From positions 135,978,090 to 136,042,089 of the forward strand of contig CATIUR010000002.1 in assembly GCA_949592205.1 (NCBI GenBank): a stretch of 64,000 bases of DNA, read 5' to 3'. Shown in pieces: positions 31,074-43,763 of the stretch (its first letter is position 1; the number at the start of each line of letters is the position of its first letter). The translations under genes and the position numbers were made by a program. The stretch comes from Helichrysum umbraculigerum (Eukaryota > Streptophyta > Magnoliopsida > Asterales > Asteraceae). The notes under the pieces are model-generated. The model did no database searches, had not been told where the DNA came from, and saw nothing but the letters and a program-made list of their open reading frames with translations.

Positions 31074-33985
31074 TGTAACACCCTCAAATTTCGGTTTGCG
31101 GAAGCTGTCGGGTCGGGTGTTACTAAATCAAATATCACAGCATAAGATACATAATGAACGACTCTAAATGAGATGTTTGAAAATAATTATACATTTCTCA
31201 AAATAGAACGTTTACAATGTTATGAGTTTGACAGTGAATTCCACATACATAATTTGATAATACAAAAGTAAATGCAGAGTTGTCCCAAACGTTTGAAATC
31301 ATGCGACTCGAGCTAGCATAATCTTGAAGTAATCCTAATCCTGCTGGGTACCTGAGAACACATGCTAAAACAGGTCAGCTATAAAGCTGGTGAGTTCATA
31401 GGATTGTAAGTTAAAATCATGATGTAATAAAACCTCGTATGTTTTGAAAAGTAGTTTCAAATTCTGTCATTTTGATGCGTTTTATATTGAAGTTTTGCAA
31501 CACCAAATGTGTACACGTCAAATCGAGGTATCTCATACCTAAGGGTTCGGGTCATGTACCTAAGTACATATATACATGTATGGCAATTCATGCCTTGATA
31601 CCTAACAGGTAGTAGTTGTGTCTAAAAACATGAGGCAATACATGCCTATAACCATTGAGTAGTAGTATGACCGCGTCATATGATAACAATTTACTGTAGT
31701 TCCGCAGAACTATATAGATTATGTGAAATATGGTGCATACAGCAACCATCTGATTGTAGACCCGCAGATCTATGATTAAAATTGTTTTGAGTGTCCGTTT
31801 ACCCAGTTAGTATACGCTAACCCGGACGTGTTGTATCGAGCTAACGGCCTCGCGTGGAAACTCCACCGACCCGTTCTTCTTGTGAATCCCGAGTATAACT
31901 CGCTGATCCATTGATTGTATGTAAGTGCGGATCACGGCGCATAAGCCCGTGCCACATCGAGTGTATCACTTTACCGCGATATCGTACTTGTGCCCACTTT
32001 ACCGTGGCATCGTTTTGTGCCCACTTTACCGTGGCATCGTCATGATAGCTAGTCATGAGTGAAAATGTGAGAGTGCCATTCTGGCGTTGTTCTTGCAAAT
32101 AATATTTAAGTCAGCAGTACTACGACTGCCCGACTGAGTAGATCGTATAATTGTATGTAGATATTCATCAGGTGACACCCCCACACGGTTGGATTACATC
32201 CTGAGCCGGGGGACCATCCCTGGTTGGATTACATCCTGAGCCAGAGTCGTCACCGGTTGAGTTATATTGATATGAGGAATCTGTACCAATGTGTGATAAT
32301 ATTGTATACTCCTAGCCTAAAGCCTAGCAAGTATATATATCGGAGTCTCATAGGAAATGTTCACTTAAGTCCAGTTCCCGTTCTAGTGATAACGAAGAGT
32401 ATCGACAGTTTTAGTTCCTAAAGAATAACTAAAACTAATAACAGTATAGATGTTGTCTAGTGTAAGTAGAACTAACTAGTTCTAAGGTATTCAATAATAT
32501 TGTCCCGTGACAATATAGCGAAAAGATTATGATAACTACATCAGTTATGTGTTGGTATTCGTTTTCCAATAATCTAACAGGGTACGATTGCAACCTATCT
32601 AGGTTGAGTACTGACATTGTTCTAAAACAATGTTAAGGGTGTAATTCCTAAGTATTACACATTTCGTATTACATGCAGTAATATAAATAGTTGTGAATTA
32701 TAAAAGATTCTTAATGTAATTCGAAAACAATGATTGAGCATGTGTTTCACCCCAAAAACAGTAAAACAGTTGAAAGAGTGGGGCTATGAAACTCACCTGA
32801 GGAGCTAGCGTCCTAATGTAACTAGTCGTGTCCAAATATGATCTCCTAGTGTCCTAAACACGAGAGATTTCGTATGTTTGTAAGTGTGGTTCTTGATTGG
32901 GGAAATCGTAATAATAATTCATATTATTATTGGGTTCGAGTTTTCGTATTTAAATTGTCACTTGGAAACGTCTTCCGACACTTAGAAAAATTTGGCTATT
33001 TTCTGTTTTCTGCGACATAACATGCGACACAAAAATGGTTCATGCGACACAATTGTTGTGTCGCATAGTGCGACACAGAAGCTCTGCGACACAGTGGTTG
33101 TGTCGCATAATGCGTGTGATGCTAAATCAATAGCGACATAAGGGTTGTGTCGCATGGAGTCTGCGACACAAGGTACGACACAAGAATACGACATAAGGGT
33201 TGTGTCGCATGAGTAATCCATGCGACACAGTATGCGACACAAGGCTTGTGTCGCACTCAAGAACAGCAGCCCAGAAACTTTCGGGTTTCGCGTTTTTCCG
33301 GCCAAAATCGCAAATCAAACTCATTTTCAAGCTGTAAAATCGTGGTTTCTTGGTTGTTTAGGTTATAAGCAACTTATGTAAACATTTTTACACTAAAACA
33401 TTACTCCAAAATGATTAAATCTAAGAATTTGAGAATTTCTTACAAATGCGAATCGAGGCCAAACGAGGAAGAAAACGAGGGTGTCGCCTTTGTTAATGTT
33501 GTTCCTCTCTTGATGGTGATTCCGAAAATGTAAAATTTCGTGGGTCGATTTGAAGATCCGAAATCGGGTAAGAATTTTTAGAGAGAGTTTTGGGTGAGGT
33601 GTGTGTGAAATGAAATGAAAGAACGAGGGGGGGTTTGGGGGGTTGGGTGGCTTATCCAAAGAGGTGGGGAGGAGTTTTCCCCCACTTCGTTCCTATTTTG
33701 CAGTGTAAAATACCCGTATTTTGTACCCGAATAATATATATAAATTTAATATTTTTAGATTTATATTTCCGCTCTTTCGATTAGTAATTAATTAAATTAA
33801 AAATAGTTTTACTCAATTTAAAATCTAATGTGACTTCAAATGGTTTTATTTGTGATTATTACATAATCACTATTCATTATATAAAATGTAAAGTTTTCGC
33901 TCGCTGAGTTATAATTGTATATAATAATACGATTATAAAAAGTTTAAATTAGACGCGCAAGTTGACTTTTTGACCAGGTGTTACA
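31074..33985 (-). mobile_element. 3' LTR of TR-GAG#2
   Basis: TGTAACACCC...GGTGTTACA, 2912 bp. Carries the hairpin set (AGGTAT-CTC-ATACCT and others, 31530-31780) and the TGCGACACA array (32999-33245). ORFs inside are array or shadow frames. Confidence 0.95.
32999..33245. repeat. TGCGACACA / TGTGTCGCA bidirectional array (3' LTR)
   Basis: About a dozen GCGACACA or reverse-complement words in 245 bp. Many form inverted pairs such as TGCGACACAATTGTTGTGTCGCA (split over a short loop). Same LTR position as the TGCGACGT array of TR-GAG#1. Repeated at 39176-39422 in the 5' LTR. Confidence 0.85.
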
Positions 33986-33998
33986 TTCTCCCCCTGTT
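33986..33998 (-). other. Polypurine tract of TR-GAG#2
   Basis: AACAGGGGGAGAA on the minus strand directly before the 3' LTR; same block as in TR-GAG#1. Confidence 0.85.
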
Positions 33999-34506
33999 AA
34001 GAAAATTTCGTCCCGAAATTTAAAATGAGGTCGGGGTCGCGCGTGGTCTGGGGAGCAATGCACGTACGAGGTATTTGTCAAAAAGATTGCAGACATATCA
34101 TGCCTTATAATGGAGTTGAATGGCAGTCAATCCCTGACTGAGTCGCGGTTTATCGTTGTAGTCATATTCTGACCATATTGTTTGTCGGGTGTATGATTAT
34201 TTTGTGATTGCTAGATAACCGTTTACGTCATAGTCCATTCGGGACTAGATATTTGTCACATAGTGACCGTTTAGTGAATAGTCCTATCAGGACTAAGTAG
34301 TTGGTAAATGTTCAGTCGGTTAGTCTGCTGAAAGCAAACTATTAAGTTTTACTTGGGTCTAGGTCACTAGCCCTATGAGGTAATCGACATTAAGTCAATA
34401 AAATGATATCGGGGATAATAAGTGCCCGTTCCGTGTAAACCAGAATTGAAAGGTTATGTTCTTCGAGGAAAGATGTGCTTACATTATTGTTGGAAGGTTG
34501 TATGGT

Positions 34507-35508
34507 TCACTCGGAACCGATTTGTTGAAGCTTACGTTTCCGTTTTGGGCAATCCTGTTTACAGTTTCCGGGTTCCTTACATTTAAAGCAAACCCTTTGT
34601 GAGTCGGGATTTGTGGGGACTCTGCAATCCCAGGTTTTGTGTCCAAACCGTTGGCACCTTCCGCAGGGCGGACCGCATGAACCAACATGGTGACGGTTAC
34701 AACCGTGGCAAAATGGTTTATTTCCTGCATAGCCTCGTTTCTCGTTGTATTCGGGGGCGTAGGTCCTTAAGGGTTCGGGTTGATATGTTGGGTTACGACT
34801 GGTACTGGAATCTCCGTTCCATTTTCCTTGGTTGTTTTCAGCTGCACGTGCTTCGCGTCGAACCACCTGTGCCAGGAGTCTGTGGGCCATAAGTTCGGCC
34901 TCTTGTATAGTAGTGGGTTTAGAGGCGGTGACCATTCCCTCGATTGATGACGGAAGTCCGCCGATGTACTTTTCTATTCGTCGGTTCTCAGGGTTTACTA
35001 TATTTGGGCACAGGTGTGATAGTTGATGGAAACGGTTGGTGTATGTTTCGATGTCGTTGTCTTTTACGATCAGGTACCAAAGTTCGTTCTCGAGTTTGTA
35101 AAGTTCCTGAATGGGGCAATACTTGTCCCTCATGATTCGTTTTAGTTCCTCCCACGGGAGTGCATGTGCGGTGTCAACCCCTACAGCTCGGGTATAGAAA
35201 TTCCACCAGGGAGAAGCATCATCCTGGAGGGTGTATGTGGCATACATGACTTTGCAGTCGTTGGGACAGTCGCTAACGCGGAATATAGATTCCATTCTCT
35301 CGAACCATTGGATTAATCCAACAGCTCCTTCAGTTCCGACGAAGTTTGGTGGTGCGCACTTCAGGAAATCCCTAAAGGTGCAAGGCCTTGTTTGGTTCCG
35401 AGTAGCTAGAGCCTCAGCCACTGCTTGATTAATGATTTGGTCACGCTCAGCTTGAGTGAAAGTTTGTTGTCTAGGAGGCATGATTCTTAAACAAGAAGAA
35501 AACGACAA
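34507..35508 (-). CDS. gag: Gag protein of TR-GAG#2
   Basis: 333 codons; likely start at the inner ATG, residue 10 (MPPRQQTFTQAE, nt 35481). Capsid core as in TR-GAG#1 (PPNFVGTEGAVGLIQWFERM, DDASPWWNFY, YTNRFHQLSHLCP). C-terminus: CHGCNRHHVGSC, the canonical knuckle CGRCQRFGHKTWDC, then CFKCKEPGNCKQDC, in which the zinc-binding His is Asn. The last knuckle is therefore probably impaired. Open frame throughout. No protease or RT follows before the polypurine tract, so particle assembly is the only function encoded. Confidence 0.92.
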   Translation of the reverse strand: MSFSSCLRIMPPRQQTFTQAERDQIINQAVAEALATRNQTRPCTFRDFLKCAPPNFVGTEGAVGLIQWFERMESIFRVSDCPNDCKVMYATYTLQDDASPWWNFYTRAVGVDTAHALPWEELKRIMRDKYCPIQELYKLENELWYLIVKDNDIETYTNRFHQLSHLCPNIVNPENRRIEKYIGGLPSSIEGMVTASKPTTIQEAELMAHRLLAQVVRREARAAENNQGKWNGDSSTSRNPTYQPEPLRTYAPEYNEKRGYAGNKPFCHGCNRHHVGSCGPPCGRCQRFGHKTWDCRVPTNPDSQRVCFKCKEPGNCKQDCPKRKRKLQQIGSE

Positions 35509-37225
35509 AGCGTGAGATCTTTATTCAAAGATTAAGGTTATTACAGTGACATAACTAGTTCACTTGAGTTCTTAAATGAGTAGCACTGGATCCTAAGATC
35601 CTTGATGTTGAAGTTTTCGATATTGTAGGTGGCAGACCAATTTCTGGCCTTTTGTGACTTTGATGCAACAGTTTCAGTAACTGTGCTGAGTTAACCTTAG
35701 TTAAGTTGTCTCGAACCTCACGTTTTTCCGAGTGTTGTCATTAAGTAGCTTGTATTCCCAATGTGTAGTTGTAATGACGACCAAATTGTGTTTTCGTTGT
35801 AACCAGCTAAGACTATATTGTTGTGGGTAGTCCTACAGACTACAGTGTAGCACTAACATAACATACGGCCATTCATGCCGGTGAGTGTGACACCTACAGT
35901 GTCAAGTGGGATGTTGAAATGGGGTCCACAAACACAACCCATGTGTGTGGTGACATCATTGTGTATTTAATGATTAAAGCATTACATGCTTATTTGGTCG
36001 TATATACATATATGGCGTACACGTAATTATACCAGTATACGTTCATAATAAAAGTCAGGTGTGGCACCTCGTGCCCAGTTAAGTAAGTGTATATGTATAT
36101 ATGTAAGTCGTACATGCGACTATAACAAGTCTACATGTATAATTGATGTAGCACCTAGTGCTATAATGCAGTGCTATCAGCACCGTAATAGAAATACTAA
36201 TGTTTTGTAATTGTAGTACCAAAGTACTATGAAATGCAGAAGCACCGGAATGTAGAAATCAACGTACTGTAATGCAGTGCTAACAGCACCGTGATTTCAA
36301 TACCAATGTATTGTGATTGTAGTACCGAAGTACTATAAAATGCAGCACCACGTGCCGTAATGAAGTGCCCGCGGCACAGTAATTGCAGTACTCATGTACG
36401 GTGAATGTAGCATCAACATGCTATGATTTGTAGTATCGACTACTATGAGGTTTGCACTAGCGTGCCCATATTGTGGTATCAACATACCTAGTGTTGTGCT
36501 TGAAAACATGATGTGACACCACGTGTCATGTGTTATTTGATAGTAGCCCGAAGGCCAAAATGCGTTGTAGTTATGTGATTTCCCAATTGTAGCACAAAGG
36601 CTAGAATGTGAGTGCCCAAAGCACTGAGGTGTTGAATCAATTGATCTAAATGATCAAGTTGTGATTGAGATAATTAATTTGTTGTGGACTTAGTCAACAC
36701 TAATCCAATTGTGACCAGCACGGTCAAAGGTGAAAGATTCGTTTGTTTGTTTTAAAATTCGTGGACGTTTAGCATGTGTGGGTTTCCATTCCCATTGATA
36801 ACGTTTGCACCTCCTTCCCGAGGTTCAGTGATAAAGGTGTCGAGTCGCGATGGTGAGGAAGACGGCGATATGCCTCTTCACGGATATATGTTGGTACAGC
36901 GGAATTGATTGTATATATATACTCGATATATATATAGGTATGTAATAGTAGTACACGTGTAAGGCCTATTCATATATACCTACAGTACATATAATAGCCT
37001 AGGGTGTCTAGCACATAACAAATCAGAGTCAACTACGTATTCCCAATTCAGTATAACCCCTTTCAGATATCGCATCATCTTTATTTAATTGTACATAGTT
37101 AGCTACGCTATGTTAAATTAAACTCGTATGATGAAATCCCTGAACCGGTCATACCTAACGAGGAATACTGCCTAACAGTCATAGTCTAGGCCCACTAAAT
37201 GCAACCTAGTTCACTACAACCTTAG
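35509..37225. other. Leader of TR-GAG#2 between PBS and gag (no ORF of note)
   Basis: About 1.7 kb, non-coding, carrying the hairpin array at 35827-36625. The PBS-proximal 36630-37225 is closely similar to the TR-GAG#1 leader. Confidence 0.75.
35827..36625. repeat. Array of sequence-variable, pairing-conserved hairpins (TR-GAG#2 leader)
   Basis: Examples: GTAGTC-CTACA-GACTAC (35827-35843), TGACAC-CTACA-GTGTCA (35888-35904), GTGCC-CGC-GGCAC (36365-36377), GCAT-CAAC-ATGC (36410-36421), TAGTA-TCGAC-TACTA (36431-36445), GCAC-TAGC-GTGC (36454-36465), GGTAT-CAAC-ATACC (36475-36488), TGACAC-CAC-GTGTCA (36514-36528), AGTGC-CCAAA-GCACT (36611-36625). Several occupy the same place as TR-GAG#1 hairpins but with both arms changed. 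Confidence 0.85.
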
Positions 37226-37237
37226 GCTCTGATACCA
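37226..37237 (-). other. Primer-binding site of TR-GAG#2 (tRNA-iMet)
   Basis: TGGTATCAGAGC on the minus strand, 3 bases inside the 5' LTR. Confidence 0.92.
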
Positions 37238-37240
37238 ATC

Positions 37241-40161
37241 TGTAACACCCTCAAATTTCGGTTTGCGGAAGCTGTCGGGTCGGGTGTTACTAAATCAAAT
37301 ATCACAGCATAAGATACATAATGAACGACTCTAAATGAGACGTTTGAAAATAATTATACATTTCTCAAAATAGAACGTTTACAACGTTATGAGTTTGACA
37401 GTGAATTCCACATACATAATTTGATAATACAAAAGTAAATGCAGAGTTGTCCCAAACGTTTGAAATCATGCGACTCGAGCTAGCATAATCTTGAAGTAAT
37501 CCTAATCCTGCTGGGCACCTGAGAACACATGCTAAAACAGGTCAGCTATAAAGCTGGTGAGTTCATAGGATTGTAAGTTAAAATCATGATGTAATAAAAC
37601 CTCGTATGTTTTGAAAAGTAGTTTCAAATTCTGTCATTTTGATGCGTTTTATATTGAAGTTTTGCAACACCAAATGTGTACACGTCAAATCGAGGTATCT
37701 CATACCTAAGGGTTCGGGTCATGTACCTAAGTACATATATACATGTATGGCAATTCATGCCTTGATACCTAACAGGTAGTAGTTGTGTCTAAAAACATGA
37801 GGCAATACATGCCTATAACCATTGAGTAGTAGTATGACCGCGTCATATGATAACAATTTACTGTAGTTCCGCAGAACTATATAGATTATGTGAAATATGG
37901 TGCATACAGCAACCATCTGATTGTAGACCCGCAGATCTATGATTAAAATTGTTTTGAGTGTCCGTTTACCCAGTTAGTATACGCTAACCCGGACGTGTTG
38001 TATCGAGCTAACGGCCTCGCGTGGAAACTCCACCGACCCGTTCTTCTTGTGAATCCCGAGTATAACTCGCTGATCCATTGATTGTATGTAAGTGCGGATC
38101 ACGGCGCATAAGCCCGTGCCACATCGAGTGTATCGCTTTACCGCGATATCGTACTTGTGCCCACTTTACCGTGGCATCGTTTTGTGCCCACTTTACCGTG
38201 GCATCGTCATGATAGCTAGTCATGAGTGAAAATGTGAGAGTGCCATTCTGGCGTTGTTCTTGCAAATAATATTTAAGTCAGCAGTACTACGACTGCCCGA
38301 CTGAGTAGATCGTATAATTGTATGTAGATATTCATCAGGTGACACCCCCACACGGTTGGATTACATCCTGAGCCGGGGGACCATCCCTGGTTGGATTACA
38401 TCCTGAGCCAGAGTCGTCACCGGTTGAGTTATATTGATATGAGGAATCTGTACCAATGTGTGATAATATTGTATACTCCTAGCCTAAAGCCTAGCAAGTA
38501 TATATATCGGAGTCTCAGAGGAAATGTTCACTTAAGTCCAGTTCCCGTTCTAGTGATAACGAAGAGTATCGACAGTTTTAGTTCCTAAAGAATAACTAAA
38601 ACTAATAACAGTATAGATGTTGTCTAGTGTAAGTAGAACTAACTAGTTCTAAGGTATTCAATAATATTGTCCCGTGACAATATAGCGAAAAGATTATGAT
38701 AACTACATCAGTTATGTGTTGGTATTCGTTTTCCAATAATCTAACAGGGTACGATTGCAACCTATCTAGGTTGAGTACTGACATTGTTCTAAAACAATGT
38801 TAAGGGTGTAATTCCTAAGTATTACACATTTCGTATTACATGCAGTAATATAAATAGTTGTGAATTATAAAAGATTCTTAATGTAATTCGAAAACAATGA
38901 TTGAGCATGTGTTTCACCCCAAAAACAGTAAAACAGTTGAAAGAGTGGGGCTATGAAACTCACCTGAGGAGCTAGCGTCCTAATGTAACTAGTCGTGTCC
39001 AAATATGATCTCCTAGTGTCCTAAACACGAGAGATTTCGTATGTTTGTAAGTGTGGTTCTTGATTGGGGAAATCGTAATAATAATTCATATTATTATTGG
39101 GTTCGAGTTTTCGTATTTAAATTGTCACTTGGAAACGTCTTCCGACACTTAGAAAAATTTGGCTATTTTCTGTTTTCTGCGACATAACATGCGACACAAA
39201 AATGGTTCATGCGACACAATTGTTGTGTCGCATAGTGCGACACAGAAGCTCTGCGACACAGTGGTTGTGTCGCATAATGCGTGTGATGCTAAATCAATAG
39301 CGACATAAGGGTTGTGTCGCATGGAGTCTGCGACACAAGGTACGACACAAGAATACGACATAAGGGTTGTGTCGCATGAGTAATCCATGCGACACAGTAT
39401 GCGACACAAGGCTTGTGTCGCACTCAAGAACAGCAGCCCAGAAACTTTCGGGTTTCGCGTTTTTCCGGCCAAAATCGCAAATCAAACTCATTTTCAAGCT
39501 GTAAAATCGTGGTTTCTTGGTTGTTTAGGTTATAAGCAACTTATGTAAACATTTTTACACTAAAACATTACTCCAAAATGATTAAATCTAAGAATTTGAG
39601 AATTTCTTACAAATGCGAATCGAGGCCAAACGAGGAAGAAAACGAGGGTGTCGCCTTTGTTAATGTTGTTCCTCTCTTGATGGTGATTCCGAAAATGTAA
39701 AATTTCGTGGGTCGATTTGAAGATCCGAAATCGGGTAAGAATTTTTAGAGAGAGTTTTGGGTGAGGTGTGTGTGAAATGAAATGAAAGAAATGAAAGAAT
39801 GAGGGGGGGTTTGGGGGGTTGGGTGGCTTATCCAAAGAGGTGGGAAGGAGTTTTCCCCCACTTCGTTCCTATTTTGCAGTGTAGAATACCCGTATTTTGT
39901 ACCCGAATAATATATATAAATTTAATATTTTTAGATTTATATTTCCGCTCTTTCGATTAGTAATTAATTAAATTAAAAATAGTTTTACTCAATTTAAAAT
40001 CTAATGTGACTTCAAATGGTTTTATTTGTGATTATTACATAATCACTATTCATTATATAAAATGTAAAGTTTTCGCTCGCTGAGTTATAATTGTATATAA
40101 TAATACGATTATAAAAAGTTTAAATTAGACGCGCAAGTTGACTTTTTGATGTGGTGTTACA
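37241..40161 (-). mobile_element. 5' LTR of TR-GAG#2
   Basis: TGTAACACCC...GTGGTGTTACA, 2921 bp, nearly identical to the 3' LTR. The last bases differ (GATGTGG against GACCAGG). Confidence 0.95.
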
Positions 40162-40168
40162 TATTTAC

Positions 40169-42917
40169 AACTCAACGTAGCCTTTTGACCCGTTAGTGAC
40201 CCATTGGGCACTTTAAAGACCCGTTTGGGTCTTTACCCAAATAACCACTATTCCAACACCCAAGTCACATTTCTTTGACTATTCTAAGTCAACTCATGCC
40301 ACTTTCACTATCAATACTTCAACTTAACTATTAACATCAAATTTCCATAAAACCATTATATTCACATTATATTCATCTATTATACAATAACATCATCTCC
40401 AAAACTATCAATGAGTATACCAACTCATTGACTAATTTGACTTCCACACTTCAACATGTTTGACTTTCAACATTAGATGTCAAAACTAAGTTTTCTTAAA
40501 CAAAAGGGGTGATTACATATCGAGAGCATGATTCAAAAGATTAGCTTGTTACCGATAACTTAACAAGCTCCACCACTAGCATCATTCGGGCCTTTTACCC
40601 GGATCCCTCTGGGTCCCACTTGGCTCACCTAAAACACATAAACATAATAGAGTAAGCATAAAGCTTAGTAAGAAATGGGCTATCAATGATAATCAATATC
40701 ATTTCACAACATACGTATATTAAGGATCCATAATATCATATGCTAATTCCCGCAAGAATTAACATCTTCGGGCCTACACCCCGGTATATAATCATAACTC
40801 ATCAAGTAAATGACATATCCATTACCGGTCCTTCCAAGTAAATGGAATAAGCATTACTTGAAGAAAGATAGCATCATCCATTAACTTACCTCGCGATAGC
40901 CCACGTATAAAATTACTTGTATCAACACTTTGATCGCGTTTATCACCTAACCATGTAATCATGTAGCCAAGTATCAATCACACAATCACTTTCAATTCAT
41001 TATTTGTATTAAGTTATACAAGTGTTATATTTCACAAAACTTATAATTCTACCTCTTGTTCCATACACTTTTATATAGATGATTGTTTATAAATGGGTAA
41101 TTATCATAATATTTCATCAATTACCTTCATTAACACTAAGAGTATCACTCCTTGGTGCATAATCACACATAATATATATCAATTACCCATTTATACCAAT
41201 CATCACATACATAATCATAATCATAATTATTCAATTTCTTATAAACACATGATTATGAATGTTTTAACCACACTATTATCATTTACATATAGAACATAAC
41301 TTAATTAAGTGTATGAAACATATATAATACATTAAACCACTAATTCATCAAAATCAAGAGTCTAGGGTTTTACTCAAATCACTCAAATTCATCAATTTAT
41401 ACAAGAAAGAGAGTTATTCATACGTTACTAGCAAAGAAGAACTTCAATTAGACAAAACCCTAAGTGATTAGCTTAAAATTAAACCCTCCTCCTTGTGTTC
41501 TTCAGAAACCGACTTCACAAAAAGCATATACGTGATACTTCTGTGTTTTAATTGTTAGTATACTGTAGAATGATATAGAAGCAGTGTTTTTATACTGCAG
41601 TTTACAATTAAACCCTCAACTTATAGTACTTGTCACTTTTAGTCCCTCTACTAACAATTTCATTAAATGATAAGTCCTATTGACACAAAACATATTACAC
41701 AGTTAGTCCTTCTAACTTAAACAGTTAAAATAATATATTTTAAGTTTTAGAACTTACGAAATTTGGGACGTTACAGCTTCCGAGCTAGAGGTGGGTACAA
41801 TCAAGTGGAGATTTAGTGTATTAATTGTATATGATCATAGTGATATGAATTGTGATTGTACATGTTACCGGATAGCTTCCGAGCAAGAGGTGGGTACAAT
41901 CAAGTGGAGATTTAGTGTATTAATTGTATATGATCATAGTGATATGAATTGTGATTGTACATATTACCGGATAGCTTCCGAGCTAGAGGTGGGCACAATC
42001 ATAAGTTAGTGATATGAAGCTTATGAAGTTATGATATAAAGTTGCTAGTTTTACTAGCATAGTGTTTATGTAGCCATGATATATGTATTATATGATTAAT
42101 TTGCTTATATGCTCACTAAGCAAAAGTGCTTATTGTTTAAGTGTTTTATGTTTTAGGTGGAAGTGGTCAAGGAAAGGGGAAAGCGGTTTAAAGGGATAGC
42201 GTGGATTGCATGATATTAGAGTATGGCAAGTTTTCTCTTTGAAGTATCGTTTGTTCTAGCTTGTGTAAATCGCCCTTTTAGACATGTTTTAAAAGATAGT
42301 CATGGTGAGCCATGACATATGAAATTTTGATATAGTTTGATCTTTGAGGTCAAGAATACTAGTAAATGATGTATATTATGGTTTTCAAGTTTTAATGTTA
42401 GTGTTTGAATATATTAGTGTTTATAAAATATGTTCATGGTTGAAAGTAGTCAAATTGTGTTTTATTGGTTATGGAGTGTTGACATGTAGTCAAACCTTCC
42501 ATTAGTCAATTATGGGTTGTGATTGGCTAGTCAATAGGTCAAAGTAGTCATTGTGGGTCAGCGGGTCAAAAAGGGTCGATATGGGTCATTAAATGCATTT
42601 GCGGTCTAAAACGGGTTAGAGAAGGGTTAAGGGTGTGGTGATGTGTCTTACAACTTTGTTTTGATGTGTATGATGAGTGGTTAAAAGCTCCATGTCTCAG
42701 CCTTCATGGTTTGAGATTTGGTATGTTCACAAAAGAGTCGTTTTTGGGTCAAAAAGAGCCACACGTCAAAATCTCGTATTATTGTGAAAATTGGAAAAGT
42801 GCAAAAAGGGAAGTCTTCGTTTTGACCATATGAATGTGCCTGCAAAAATTCATAACCTAACTCTTTGTCGTTTATGAGTTATGTGCGTTTAAAGTTCGGT
42901 TTTTGGTCATAAAACTT
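40169..42917. repeat. 2.75-kb direct duplication, copy 1
   Basis: Covers the right part of LTR B, the GCTTC junction and LTR A up to the MULE insertion point. Matches 58207-60955 with about 17 substitutions and two compensating 1-bp indels by eye (about 99.3%). No gene; the short ORFs it contains are repeated in copy 2. Confidence 0.92.
41777..42000 (+). repeat. 99-bp tandem repeat in LTR A
   Basis: Units start at 41777, 41876 and 41975 (CTTCCGAGC...); the last is partial. The end of another unit lies left of LTR B at about 30497-30532. Repeated in the duplicate at 59815-60040. Confidence 0.9.
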
Positions 42918-43235
42918 GGGAAATTAAAAAAAATGCCACTTTTTTTAAGTTAATATATCGTTTTGCCCTCTCCGAAAAAAAGTTGACGATATACCACCCC
43001 CAATCGCAAAAGCAAATAAATTTTGCGACCGGGTTTCTTGCTTTTTGCGATTGCACCACTAATCGAGTCGGTTGGCCGAGTAGCGGGGAAAAAATGGATG
43101 TTTTGCGATTGCACCTCGGCCCAGTCGCAAAACGCAAATTTTTTTTGCGTTTTGCGATTTGCTCTTGCACTACACGATGCTCGACTCGATTTGCTCCTTC
43201 CCCTCGACGAGTCGCAAAAAAAAAAAAAATTTTTG
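42918..43235 (+). repeat. Left TIR of the MULE
   Basis: About 300 bp matching the reverse complement of 57898-58210. It contains several TTTTGCGATT / AATCGCAAAA words, candidates for transposase binding. ORFs overlapping it are TIR shadows. Confidence 0.88.
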
Positions 43236-43423
43236 CGATTTGCGCTTGCATTTCACAATGCTCGACAATCACTACTGAGCCGCAAAATCAAAGGTATGGC
43301 TTCTTTAATATTATTTACACTATTGTTATATATTGTATTCACAAAATTTTCATTCATATGCATATATTTTTTTAAAACTTTGTTAAATATATATACACAT
43401 TATTTATTTATATACACATTATT

Positions 43424-43436
<13 letters not shown>

Positions 43437-43510
<74 letters not shown>
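43437..43510. repeat. (GT)n microsatellite
   Basis: About 36 GT units next to the left TIR, upstream of the PB1-like ORF. Confidence 0.97.
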
Positions 43511-43514
<4 letters not shown>

Positions 43515-43763
43515 TTCCCTTCCGATAACTTGATTTTTAGATAAGATTTTGCGTGATTTTCGGGATATAAGATTTTTGGATAAGCTTTTCCGTGATTTTC
43601 GGGATTTAAAGTTGTTGGATAAGATATCCGGATAAGATTAATCGATAAGATTTTCTCTGATTTTCGTGATATTCTGCCATTTATAAATAGTGTAACTGTA
43701 AGCAGGAACACATTGTTAAGATTTTCACGAATTTTCAGAAAATACAAAATAAAATTTTTTAAA

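Larger units (their letters stand above)
31074..40161 (-). mobile_element. TR-GAG#2: complete gag-only gypsy LTR element
   Basis: Perfect TSD TATTT (31069-31073 and 40162-40166). Minus strand: 5' LTR 40161-37241, PBS 37237-37226, leader with hairpins, gag 35508-34507, PPT 33998-33986, 3' LTR 33985-31074. LTRs are 2921 and 2912 bp. They differ by about ten substitutions plus one 9-bp insertion (near 39785), so this is a young insertion. The internal part is 3.26 kb with no pol frames. Same family as TR-GAG#1 by gag, leader, PBS and PPT block, but with diverged LTR arrays. Confidence 0.95.
30533..41775 (-). mobile_element. Solo gypsy LTR B inside LTR A, split by TR-GAG#2
   Basis: Ends TGAAACACCCCGAAATTT (30533) and GGGACGTTACA (41775). 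TSD GCTTC at 30528-30532 and 41776-41780. Own pieces are 30533-31073 and 40167-41775 (about 2.15 kb). Its left end is the reverse complement of the kind of end found at the right of LTR A, so it is related but lies in the opposite orientation. No internal domain, hence a solo LTR. Confidence 0.8.

Noticed and set aside
32982..33305. 107-codon ORF rich in Cys, Arg and His in the TR-GAG#2 LTR (also 39149-39472)
   Set aside because: Frame through the TGCGACACA array; its Cys/Arg pattern reflects the repeat, not a zinc-binding protein.
41791..42009. 72-codon ORF with a 33-residue internal repeat (also 59829-60047)
   Set aside because: Follows from the 99-bp tandem repeat in LTR A; no start context and no similarity to known proteins.
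42983..43544. ORFs overlapping the left MULE TIR (and 57540-58250 over the right TIR)
   Set aside because: Mirror images of each other because the TIRs are inverted repeats; GT-repeat tail; no protein motif.
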